Below the pieces are notes generated by a model, which saw only the letters and a program-made list of their open reading frames with translations, did no database searches and was not told where the DNA came from. The translations under genes and the position numbers were made by a program. Source: Oscillospiraceae bacterium (GTDB lineage Bacteria > Bacillota > Clostridia > UMGS1883). From it: DNA of 9,340 nucleotides. Shown here one piece after another: positions 1 to 6,702 of this stretch (position 1 is its first letter; each line of letters opens with the position of its first letter). Location of the stretch: contig JAFLUQ010000091.1 in assembly GCA_022508735.1 (NCBI GenBank), positions 1 to 9,340 on the forward strand, given 5' to 3'.

Positions 1-166
1 CGGTTTCCCCATCGGTCACCCCTTCCGCATCGCCTCGCTTGCGCTTACGAAATATAATTTTGTTCAAAAACAAAATTATATTTCTACGGCGATATAGGTA
101 CAGGCAACATACCGCCCGGAGGGCGCATGGGTCAAGCGGCACGCTGGTAAACTATAATTTTTCTAC
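1..166. other. Noncoding flank downstream of the surface-protein gene
   Basis: No credible gene is visible in this stretch. It contains a perfect AT-rich palindrome (49-84), a small GC hairpin (CGCCC at 113-117 with GGGCG at 121-125), and TATAAT strings at 53-58 (+), 75-80 (-) and 153-158 (+). The motif TTTCTAC occurs at 81-87 and again at 160-166. On the minus strand the first 50 bases can be read as a short Lys/Arg-rich peptide running off the window edge, but it has no ribosome binding site and no ATG. The mix of palindromes and echoed motifs resembles an intergenic dispersed repeat more than a gene; that is an inference. Confidence 0.4.
49..84. repeat. Perfect 16-bp AT-rich inverted repeat (hairpin)
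   Basis: The left arm GAAATATAATTTTGTT (49-64) and right arm AACAAAATTATATTTC (69-84) are exact reverse complements around a 4-base CAAA loop. There is no T tract beyond either arm, so it does not look like an intrinsic terminator. Each arm contains TATAAT, one reading each way, so a bidirectional promoter element is conceivable. It could also be the core of a small dispersed palindromic repeat or MITE-like element. The palindrome is seen directly; its function is unknown. Confidence 0.75.
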
Positions 167-205
167 AAAAAAGGAGCCATTGCCTTCAGCAACGGCCCCC
201 TTTTT
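167..205 (-). terminator. Rho-independent terminator of the surface-protein gene
   Basis: On the minus strand an 11-bp stem (arms 189-199 and 173-183, with two G-U pairs) closes a 5-base loop (184-188) and is followed by six Ts (complement of 167-172). It begins about 20 bases past the TAA stop of the surface-protein gene, the expected place. The plus strand also has five Ts after the stem (201-205), so the element may also stop transcripts arriving from the left. Confidence 0.85.
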
Positions 206-218
206 GTTCGGTATTGTC

Positions 219-3200
219 TTAATTTCCGTTAACTGCATTCATAATAACGCCATAGGCCCAGTGATCAGGCTGAACGTCAGAAAATGCTTTGCCATTGATA
301 TAGCTGCCGCTTCTATGAAAAAGCCGGGCTATCATGGTGACCGCTTCGGCCCTCGTCACGCTGTTATCTGGCCGGAAGGTATTATCCTGATATCCGTTGA
401 CCACTCCGGCCTCGGCCATTGCGCTGACAGCCTTTTGCGCCCAATGTCCGTTTATATCGGGAAAATTGGCTGTGCTGTTTCCGGCAGAGGCAATTCCCAG
501 ATTATAAAGTATCTGTGCCAGCTCCGCCCTCGTCATGCTGTCATCGGGTCTGAAATTTCCGTTCAAATCGCCGTTCATATAGGAATTGGCCACATTAAAG
601 CCAATCGCATTGCCTGCCAAATGTGTTGACGGAATATCGGCGAATCTGCCAATGTGGTATGTATAATCCTGATCGTCAGCTTTCATCAGATTGAAAATCA
701 TAGCGGCGATCTCGCTGCGTGTTATATTGTTATTCGGCCTGAAGGTTCCGTCTTCGTAGCCGTTTACAAACGGTTCTTCTGCTAAATACTCACCTTGGAG
801 AACTCTCAGCTTAAGACTGTCGTTTTTCGTCACGCGATATGAAAGCTCTTCATCAAGGGCATAGCCGTGCGGGACTGATAGATCCTTTGACGTAAGCTCA
901 GCTCCGTACACTGCCTGCACGCTGTCGGTGCCAACAACATCGCCGTTTTCATCGATGTACGAAATCGAAACAGTGTATCTGTTTGTTGAAGCAGTGCCGC
1001 CGCCGACAAAACCGCCACTGCCGCCGCCGGAGCTTCCGCCACCTCCGCCACCGCCGCCGGTGGACTTGAATTTCGCTGTCAGCTCCACATCGCCGTCTGC
1101 GGTAAAGCTGTAGCTTTCCTTTGATGAAACCGACTTGCCGTCAATATACCAGCCATCAAATTTATACCCCTTGTTGGGAGAGGCAGTCACGGTTATCTCA
1201 CTGCCCTTTATATAGCTGCCGCTTCCGGCAACTGTTCCACCGCTTGCCTTTACGGTAACTAAAACTATATTTTTGGTCTTTATTGTGCTCTCGAAGCTCT
1301 GATCCTTAACTTCATAGTTTTGCGCGCCGTCACCTGTAAGCACAAAACTTGAAACGGTTACCTCCGAGTTTTCTTCGTCAGCCTTTGAGACGCTGAGAAG
1401 CTTAAGCCTGTCAAAGTCGATCGTAATTGCCTCATCTCCCGGTAAAACACCGTCAAAAACAATTTTCTTTTCATCAAGGTCAATCGACTTTATTGTGATA
1501 CCCTTTTTATTTACCGTCAATTTCTGGGTTTTGGAGAATGCTGCATAATCGTCGTTTCCGGCCTGTTTCACAGTAATATTGGCCTCACCGGCGCCCTTGA
1601 TCGTCACTGTGCCTTCGGCATCCACCTCTGCGACAGAGATGTTATCACTTTCAAAGGTAAAGTCTGTAAGCTGCGACTCGCTGTCGGCAGTGACCGACAA
1701 AGCGAAGCTCTCATCACCATATGTGGGGTCTGTGCCGATTTCAGACACGGTGATGTTCTGAGGCGTTTTTTCAACGATCTCAAAAATCCCCTTGTTATAG
1801 GTCATGTCATAGTTATCATTGAGCGCCAATGTTCCCTTTAAAATATCGTACTTGCCGATTTTCTCGCCGGAGCGCCTCTCAAGACTGCCGGTAAACTTAT
1901 CCTCCCCGACGAGGGCGCCGGTATAGGTATAGGTCAATTCCGGGTCATCGGTTCCGATCTTCTTCATTTTATCGTCGGCCGTAACAACGATTTTTACTTT
2001 GTTTACGGTCAGGCGCCGGGTGCTTTCAAAGGCCGCATAGTCCACATTTCCGGCCTGCTTCACGGTTATATTGGCCGTGCCGACGCCCTTGATCGTGACA
2101 TTGCCGCCGTTATCTACGGCTATGACATTTTCATTGCTGCTTTCAAAGGTAAAATCGGTGAGCCCGGATCCCTCGTCAGGAGTTACCTCTATTTTGAAAG
2201 CGTCGTCGCCGTATGTAACCTCGTCGGGCAGCTCAGAAACGGTTATATTCTGACGGAGCTTTTCAAGAATTTCAAACACGCCCTTATTATAGGTCATGTC
2301 ATAATTGTCATTAAGAGCCAAGGTCCCTTTCAAAATATCGTACTTGCCCACCTTCTCGCCCGGGCGTCTTTCAAGGCTGCCGGTAAACGCATCGTCCCCG
2401 ACAAGGGCGCCGGTGTAAGTGTAGGTCAGCTCAGGGTCGGCTGCGTCTACTCTTTTTGCTATATCGTCAGCCGTAACAACGATCTCAACCTTTTTTACTA
2501 CCATTCTCTGGGTCAGACCAAAAACTGCATATTCGGAGTCTCCGGCCTGTTTCACGGTTATATCGACCGTACCGGCTCCATTGATAATAACATTGCCGAT
2601 ATCATCAACGCTTGCGACGCTCTCGTTGCTGCTTTCAAAGGTAAAGTCAGTGAGCCCTGACGCTTCATCAGGAATCACCTCTATTTTGAAGCTGTCGTCA
2701 CCGTATGTCTTTTCACGGGGCAATTCTGACACAGTGATATTTTGCGGTGTCTTCTCAGCAATGATAAACATTCCGGGGATAAATTCCATATCGTAATTGG
2801 GGCCGGGGTCAAGCGAGCCCTGAAGTATCTGATATCCCCCTATTTCTTCGCCATCCTGCCTTGACAATGCGCCCGAAAAGCTGTCATCTCCATAAAGCTG
2901 CCCCGAGGTGATCGTATATGTGAGCTCGGGATCAGCGTTTTCTATTTTTTTGCCTGTATCATTTGCTTTAACTGTAATATCCGCTTTTGCTATTGTCAGC
3001 TTGGCGGTTTCACGTCCCACATAGCCCTTTTCGTTCGCCTCGACCAAGACTTCATAGGTCCCGGCGTCCACGGGAAGGTCGCCGGAGCCGTTATATGTGA
3101 CTGTATATGAAACGTCGGGGCTGGCACTTATCTTAACGCTGTGCTCTGCCGCATCATAGGCTGCGGCGGCATCTTCAATAGTAAATATGACCGGTATAGT

Positions 3201-4568
3201 CATGTCTACAAATTCCGTTACCGGCTCTTCGGCTAAGCTTATACTGCCCTCTTCAATATTGAAGCCGTCTTTTTCCACAGTATAGCTGTAGTCATTATTA
3301 TTCTTAAGGCGCATACTCGCCCTTCCGTCTGAATCGGTAATAACGGTTTGATCGTCAATCGTCACCTTGGCGCCCTCTACAGGAGCACCGTTATGCAAGG
3401 CAACTATGTCCACTTTACTTTTTGTGAGCGCGTCTTGAAGATCAAAGAAATTTATCTCGTAAGACAGGGTCGCCGGAGTTCCGTTTTTGTATTTTATTCC
3501 GGAAAGCTCAACCGTGAAAATATCCCCGTCGCGTATTTCGCCCAAGGACGTGACATCAGGGCGGAAAATGATGTTATTTCCATAAGTGGAATCAACAGAC
3601 AGATGCATCAATTGACTTGAATAAATGCCATCGCCCTGCTGCGGAGTGTCGCTGTTAAAGAGCCATGTTTTGTTATCTCGCTTGCGCGTGAGCCTTAACT
3701 CGATATCAGCTCTCGACGGATACGAGTACGGCTCTCCCAGACTGATAGACCATGGATATGAAGGCGCGTTCCCGCTGACGCGTGAGGACGTGATAAAATA
3801 CTGTATCGGAAAGTCGCCGGCATTAGGCCAGGCCACATACGAGTCAGTCCCCGCCCATGAGCCGCCGCCGACATGTATTGCAATAAGATGTCTCCATGCG
3901 GCGTTCTCATTATAAGCATAGCCCATGCCGTATTTTGCCGCCGTCGGCTTCAAAAGGATCATCCGATGACCGGCATGTGCGATATTATTCGCTCCGGAAT
4001 CCGCAACAAATCCCAGAACGGAATACGATATATTAGAAACGCCGGCAAATATACATTCGGCGCTATAGCTGTTTGCTGTCCTGAAAAAATCATCACTCAT
4101 ATCATCCGGCTGCGGCGGGTGGTGCCCATATTCGGAAACGGCCATCAAAACCGCCTTATGCTGCGCCGTTTTGGTTTCATATTCGTCTAAGATTATGTTC
4201 TCGTAAGGCAGACCGGCCAAATACCGCACCATCCTTAACGCGTTCATTGCGTCGTCAAGGTCATCTTCGTTCAAAGAACCGGCATAGTACGGAGCGTTAA
4301 GCACGGGTTCTTCTTCATATCTCGTCTGCTTGTTTAAAAATCCGCTGTGCGGCAGACTTCTCTCCATTGCAACAATATCGTCGATCGTGTTGTTATGCTG
4401 GACCTCTATCACATTATCAGAATATAATAATGCGGCTCCGTCAGACAGTTCAACAACCTCCGGCGGCAATAGCAGGCTTTCTTCCTCCGCCCTTTGCGCC
4501 AGCGCCGCCGCATTAAACGAGCCCGCCAGCATTGCCGCCGCCATCACGGCGCTTAAAAATTTTTTCAT
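219..4568 (-). CDS. Large secreted SLH-anchored surface protein with CAP domain and MBG/Ig-like repeats
   Basis: The product has 1449 residues and is probably exported and held on the cell wall. Residues 1-24 form a Sec signal peptide (Lys-Lys, hydrophobic core, likely cleavage after ALA at 24). Residues about 97-235 resemble a CAP/SCP (YkwD-like) domain, with H149/H150, E171 in AECIF and the G-H-R motif at 200-202. Residues 383-460 look like a carboxypeptidase-regulatory/CnaB-type beta-sandwich, and 463-527 like a further Ig-like module. Residues 529-1021 hold three MBG plus Ig-like units, and about 1022-1100 resemble a YDG-type domain. Residues 1102-1168 match a divergent InlB-type repeat (KGYKFDGWYIDG). 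A Gly/Ser linker (1171-1192) leads to a MucBP-like segment (1196-1258) and SLH repeats (1262-1449). I chose the ATG at 4568 because the signal peptide starts there and AGGAGG lies 7 bases upstream; a TTG at 4616 would add 16 residues before it. No LPXTG motif is present, so anchoring should be noncovalent through the SLH domains. The role is unknown; adhesion or wall architecture is inference. Confidence 0.93.
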   Translation of the reverse strand: MKKFLSAVMAAAMLAGSFNAAALAQRAEEESLLLPPEVVELSDGAALLYSDNVIEVQHNNTIDDIVAMERSLPHSGFLNKQTRYEEEPVLNAPYYAGSLNEDDLDDAMNALRMVRYLAGLPYENIILDEYETKTAQHKAVLMAVSEYGHHPPQPDDMSDDFFRTANSYSAECIFAGVSNISYSVLGFVADSGANNIAHAGHRMILLKPTAAKYGMGYAYNENAAWRHLIAIHVGGGSWAGTDSYVAWPNAGDFPIQYFITSSRVSGNAPSYPWSISLGEPYSYPSRADIELRLTRKRDNKTWLFNSDTPQQGDGIYSSQLMHLSVDSTYGNNIIFRPDVTSLGEIRDGDIFTVELSGIKYKNGTPATLSYEINFFDLQDALTKSKVDIVALHNGAPVEGAKVTIDDQTVITDSDGRASMRLKNNNDYSYTVEKDGFNIEEGSISLAEEPVTEFVDMTIPVIFTIEDAAAAYDAAEHSVKISASPDVSYTVTYNGSGDLPVDAGTYEVLVEANEKGYVGRETAKLTIAKADITVKANDTGKKIENADPELTYTITSGQLYGDDSFSGALSRQDGEEIGGYQILQGSLDPGPNYDMEFIPGMFIIAEKTPQNITVSELPREKTYGDDSFKIEVIPDEASGLTDFTFESSNESVASVDDIGNVIINGAGTVDITVKQAGDSEYAVFGLTQRMVVKKVEIVVTADDIAKRVDAADPELTYTYTGALVGDDAFTGSLERRPGEKVGKYDILKGTLALNDNYDMTYNKGVFEILEKLRQNITVSELPDEVTYGDDAFKIEVTPDEGSGLTDFTFESSNENVIAVDNGGNVTIKGVGTANITVKQAGNVDYAAFESTRRLTVNKVKIVVTADDKMKKIGTDDPELTYTYTGALVGEDKFTGSLERRSGEKIGKYDILKGTLALNDNYDMTYNKGIFEIVEKTPQNITVSEIGTDPTYGDESFALSVTADSESQLTDFTFESDNISVAEVDAEGTVTIKGAGEANITVKQAGNDDYAAFSKTQKLTVNKKGITIKSIDLDEKKIVFDGVLPGDEAITIDFDRLKLLSVSKADEENSEVTVSSFVLTGDGAQNYEVKDQSFESTIKTKNIVLVTVKASGGTVAGSGSYIKGSEITVTASPNKGYKFDGWYIDGKSVSSKESYSFTADGDVELTAKFKSTGGGGGGGGSSGGGSGGFVGGGTASTNRYTVSISYIDENGDVVGTDSVQAVYGAELTSKDLSVPHGYALDEELSYRVTKNDSLKLRVLQGEYLAEEPFVNGYEDGTFRPNNNITRSEIAAMIFNLMKADDQDYTYHIGRFADIPSTHLAGNAIGFNVANSYMNGDLNGNFRPDDSMTRAELAQILYNLGIASAGNSTANFPDINGHWAQKAVSAMAEAGVVNGYQDNTFRPDNSVTRAEAVTMIARLFHRSGSYINGKAFSDVQPDHWAYGVIMNAVNGN
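222..785 (-). repeat. C-terminal SLH cell-wall anchor (three TRAE-type motifs plus a half repeat)
   Basis: Residues 1262-1449 carry three SLH cores. Their binding-type motifs are ITRSE (1282-1286), MTRAE (1345-1349) and VTRAE (1404-1408), each preceded by a GYxDxTFRP-like or DLNGNFRP segment. The first repeat lacks the usual F-x-D-x-x-x-HWA opening. The protein ends only about 20 residues after such an opening (FSDVQPDHWA at 1429-1438), so the last, partial repeat may supply the missing half. In this family the domains bind pyruvylated secondary cell-wall polymers. Confidence 0.9.
1506..2984 (-). repeat. Three tandem 164-165-residue MBG + Ig-like units inside the surface protein
   Basis: Unit 1 is residues 529-693 (2984-2490), unit 2 is 694-857 (2489-1998) and unit 3 is 858-1021 (1997-1506). 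Each begins with an MBG-type module (DPELTYT, then GDDxFTGSL-like, then NYDM and FEI) and continues with an Ig-like module (QNITVSE, TYGD, LTDFTFES, then ITVKQAG). Units 2 and 3 repeat at exactly 492 bases. Their MBG halves are almost identical in protein, but the DNA differs at many third codon positions. Unit 1 is more diverged and has one extra residue in the MBG half. Confidence 0.93.
3864..4280 (-). other. CAP/SCP-like domain region of the surface protein
   Basis: Residues about 97-235 follow the bacterial CAP pattern. A helical segment with LRMVRYLAGLP is followed by AQHKAVLMA, then a Glu-Tyr-Gly-His-His stretch before Pro-Pro. The AECIFAGVSN segment stands where the family usually has a GENI-like motif, and the G-H-R motif sits before Leu-Lys-Pro with GMGYAY after it. 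The three usual polar positions (His, Glu, His) are present. C172, next to the conserved Glu, is the only cysteine in the whole protein. The domain call rests on pattern recognition; activity is not implied, since bacterial CAP proteins have varied or unknown roles. Confidence 0.7.
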
Positions 4569-4575
4569 GCCAATT

Positions 4576-4581
4576 CCTCCT
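4576..4581 (-). promoter_or_regulatory. Ribosome binding site fixing the start of the surface-protein gene
   Basis: AGGAGG on the minus strand lies 7 bases before the ATG at 4568. It selects this ATG over the TTG at 4616, which would put 16 non-signal-like residues before the Lys-Lys of the signal peptide. Confidence 0.88.
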
Positions 4582-4651
4582 GATGCTTTTATTATTTGCG
4601 GCACGGTATGTACCAAAGAACCGCTATTAAAACTTTTTTAACAAAATACAT

Positions 4652-4686
4652 AATATAAATTAATACCTGAGAAATACAAAGGTCAA
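4652..4686 (-). promoter_or_regulatory. Probable promoter of the surface-protein gene
   Basis: Two overlapping sigma-A-like readings exist on the minus strand. One is TTGTAT (4674-4679) with a 16-base spacer to TATATT (4652-4657). The other is TTGACC (4681-4686) with a 15-base spacer to TATTAA (4660-4665). Either would leave a leader of roughly 75 to 85 bases before the ATG. The region is AT-rich and lies just downstream of the flippase terminator, where a promoter is needed. The exact boxes are uncertain. Confidence 0.5.
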
Positions 4687-4713
4687 ATTTCAGTAGTATA
4701 GTATTTTACATGG

Positions 4714-4747
4714 AAAAGGTGACGCCGTCAGAAAGCCTGACGGCGCC
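4714..4747 (-). terminator. Probable intrinsic terminator after the flippase gene
   Basis: On the minus strand CGCCGTCAG (4737-4745) pairs perfectly with CTGACGGCG (4723-4731) around a 5-base loop. A G-U and a G-C pair extend the stem to 11 bp. After ACC comes only a four-base T run (complement of 4714-4717), so efficiency may be modest. It sits about 80 bases past the flippase stop and separates that gene from the surface-protein promoter. Confidence 0.65.
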
Positions 4748-4827
4748 GGGCCTCGGCTTCGGGTGCTGCCGCTTTGGCGCATCCGGAGCCTTCTTATCAA
4801 CTTTTTTGAAAAGCCCTTATAAAGCCC

Positions 4828-6447
4828 CTACTTTCCGAGCGCCTTGGCTATCTTATCCCCGAAGGGCAGCATACGCATCTCCTCGGGAGTGAATACCCGG
4901 AGCGCGAAGATCATTACAAAGTACACAACTGCGCCAATCGCTATTGACAAAACAGTTGCAATCGTATTGCCGATCATTCTCTCGCCGAAGTGGTGCAGCG
5001 CCCAAACAACGGCGGCCATAAGACCTGTTGAAATTATGGGCCGCAGGTAGTAGCGGTTATAGTCAATTTTAAAGGGCAGGTTCTTTCTAAGCACATAGAA
5101 GCTCACGAAGAAGGCTATTCCCTGACAGGCTATGCTGCCTATGGGCGCGCCGTAGATGTTCACGCCCTCCATAGGTATAAGCGTCAGGTTTATTATGAGC
5201 TTCGCCACGCCCCCGCAGAGCACGCTTATGGCGGGCACAAATATCTTGCCCATGCCCTGAAGGCCGCCGTAGATGGTCTGGCTCATGGCCGAGAAGAACA
5301 CCGTGGGCGTAAGCATCATGAACAGCACCGCTCCGCTGGCCGCGCTGGGGTATATCATTCTGAGAATTCCGTCGGCCAGCACCGCATAGCCCGCAGCGCA
5401 GGGCAGGGCGATTATTATAGATGTAAGCAGCGAAAAGCTCACGCGCTTTGCCGCAGTGCTATAGTCCTTAACGGCATAGGCTCCGGCCACCGTGGGCACA
5501 AGCACCGTTGCAAAGGCTATGTTAATGGCCAGCGGCAGATTGATAAGTACGTCGGTCTTGCTGAGTATGCCACTGAGAGTGGCGGCGTTCTTCTCAAGGG
5601 CCGTTGGGTCGGGTATACGCGAGGCAAAGGCCGTTATGAGGCCGCGGTTGACCGTTATTATGTCAAGCACGCGGTTAAGAGAGGTAACGATGGAGCCCAG
5701 GGATATGGGGATCGATACCCAAAGCACCGACTTCGCCACGCTGAGAGCACTTTGCGTTTCGCGCGCTTCGGGAGTGGCGGCCGCCTTTTCGTAAAGCTCC
5801 TTCTTATTACGGGCCGTAAAGGCCAGAAGATACATAAAGCTGAGCACCGTTGACACCGTTGTGGCCAGTGTGGCCGCGGCGGCCATATACTCCGCGCTGC
5901 TGCCCACAACGAGCATAACAAAGGCGATGGAGGTGGTTGTCTTTAAAAGCTGCTCAAGTATCTGGCTGGTGCTGGTGGCTTTGGCGTTATGCTGGCCCAT
6001 GAAGAAGCCGCGGATAACGCTTGAGACCGACACAAAAAATATTGCGGGCGACAGAACTCTCATGGAATAAACCGCACCGGGAGCGGAAAGAATGTAAGTG
6101 GAAAAAAATCCCGCCCCGAAATACAACAAGAGGGACAGCGCGCCGCCGATGGACGCAAACAGCGCAAGGCTTATTTTGAAAATGCGAACCGCGCCCCGGT
6201 AATTGCCCATAGCGCATTTTTCCGAAATAAGCTTGCTTATGGCGTTCGGTATGCCCACCGAGCTTATAGCGAGAAGCAGGGCGTATATCTGAAACCCGAA
6301 ATTATAATAGCCGTTGGTCTCGTCTGTCCAGCCGGGCACGCGGTAAAGCACCACCCGGTAGACGAAGCCAAAAAGCTTAACAACTATCTGCGAAAATATT
6401 ATCGTAAGCACATTCATCATAAATGAAGGCCGTTTCTTTTCCGCCAT
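4828..6447 (-). CDS. Polytopic lipid-linked glycan flippase, MurJ/SpoVB/YtgP-like (MOP superfamily)
   Basis: The 539-residue product is hydrophobic almost throughout, with about 12-14 probable membrane segments and short charged loops (for example 213-232 and 323-336). This fits the polysaccharide-transport branch of the MOP flippases. Recognisable family features are GIPNAISKLISE (65-76), the RGFFMGQHNAKAT stretch (146-158) leading to SQILEQ, and GGLQGMGK (394-401). Its length matches the SpoVB/YtgP group (about 520-545 residues). Members flip lipid II or related lipid-linked precursors; which substrate applies here cannot be read from the sequence, so I give no symbol. I chose the ATG at 6447 because AAGGAG lies 8 bases upstream. 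An in-frame GTG at 6456 overlaps that site and an ATG at 6453 is too close to it. It is divergent from tig and upstream of the surface-protein gene on the same strand, separated by a terminator, so it is probably its own transcription unit. Confidence 0.9.
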   Translation of the reverse strand: MAEKKRPSFMMNVLTIIFSQIVVKLFGFVYRVVLYRVPGWTDETNGYYNFGFQIYALLLAISSVGIPNAISKLISEKCAMGNYRGAVRIFKISLALFASIGGALSLLLYFGAGFFSTYILSAPGAVYSMRVLSPAIFFVSVSSVIRGFFMGQHNAKATSTSQILEQLLKTTTSIAFVMLVVGSSAEYMAAAATLATTVSTVLSFMYLLAFTARNKKELYEKAAATPEARETQSALSVAKSVLWVSIPISLGSIVTSLNRVLDIITVNRGLITAFASRIPDPTALEKNAATLSGILSKTDVLINLPLAINIAFATVLVPTVAGAYAVKDYSTAAKRVSFSLLTSIIIALPCAAGYAVLADGILRMIYPSAASGAVLFMMLTPTVFFSAMSQTIYGGLQGMGKIFVPAISVLCGGVAKLIINLTLIPMEGVNIYGAPIGSIACQGIAFFVSFYVLRKNLPFKIDYNRYYLRPIISTGLMAAVVWALHHFGERMIGNTIATVLSIAIGAVVYFVMIFALRVFTPEEMRMLPFGDKIAKALGK

Positions 6448-6455
6448 GAACATCA

Positions 6456-6461
6456 CTCCTT
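6456..6461 (-). promoter_or_regulatory. Ribosome binding site deciding the flippase start
   Basis: AAGGAG on the minus strand is 8 bases from the ATG at 6447, but only 2 bases from the ATG at 6453, and it overlaps the GTG at 6456. This makes 6447 the most plausible start. Confidence 0.8.
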
Positions 6462-6469
6462 AGTTTATC

Positions 6470-6498
6470 ATTATATAATACAAAGGCAAAAAATGCAA
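6470..6498 (-). promoter_or_regulatory. Probable promoter of the flippase gene
   Basis: A perfect TATAAT (6470-6475, minus strand) lies 17 bases downstream of TTGCAT (6493-6498), a weak -35 match. Transcription would start near 6463, giving a very short leader that begins almost at the ribosome binding site. Confidence 0.6.
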
Positions 6499-6623
6499 GC
6501 AGTTTTTCAAAATCGGCGGCAAAATCCGTTTGCACTGCATAATATGAAGGAGCGGCGCGGGTTTGTTGTGACATATACATAAAAAAGCCCCGATTTAACG
6601 CGAAAAAATTTTCAAAAAAACTA

Positions 6624-6652
6624 TTGATTTTTTCCTTATTTTATGATATAAA
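6624..6652 (+). promoter_or_regulatory. Probable promoter of tig (and perhaps clpP-clpX)
   Basis: TTGATT (6624-6629) is followed after 17 bases by TATAAA (6647-6652), preceded by TG at 6644-6645 as in an extended -10. A/T tracts at 6603-6620 directly upstream could act as an UP element. A perfect TATAAT at 6653-6658 is an alternative -10, but it lacks a matched -35. No CIRCE inverted repeat or tandem GGTCAAA-type CtsR box is visible between here and tig, so heat-shock control by those repressors is not evident. Confidence 0.65.
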
Positions 6653-6702
6653 TATAATCTGACTGAATATGCAAACAATGAAACAACAGGAGGAAATAAA
6701 CC

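Noticed and set aside
39..629. A plus-strand open frame across the left flank and the SLH end
   Set aside because: It mirrors the SLH-coding frame, crosses the terminator, and has a low-quality translation with no ribosome binding site.
996..1058. GC-rich triplet run (CCGCCACCGCCG-like), suspected as a structural repeat
   Set aside because: It is fully explained as the coding sequence of the Gly/Ser linker of the surface protein.
4681..4687. GGTCAAA, resembling half of a CtsR operator
   Set aside because: Only one heptamer is present, whereas CtsR boxes are tandem. The same bases read as a -35 element on the other strand.
4710..4820. A Lys/Pro-rich minus-strand frame after the flippase stop, possibly a frameshifted tail
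   Set aside because: It has no start codon, follows its own in-frame stop, and its end is simply the terminator stem read as codons. The flippase already ends at a normal family length.
6377..6580. A 67-codon minus-strand frame overlapping the flippase start
   Set aside because: No Shine-Dalgarno precedes its ATG, and it spans the flippase promoter and ribosome binding site in another frame.
6581..6600. CGGGGCTTTTTT on the minus strand, resembling a terminator tail
   Set aside because: No complementary arm forms a stem before the T run, and no minus-strand gene lies upstream of it.
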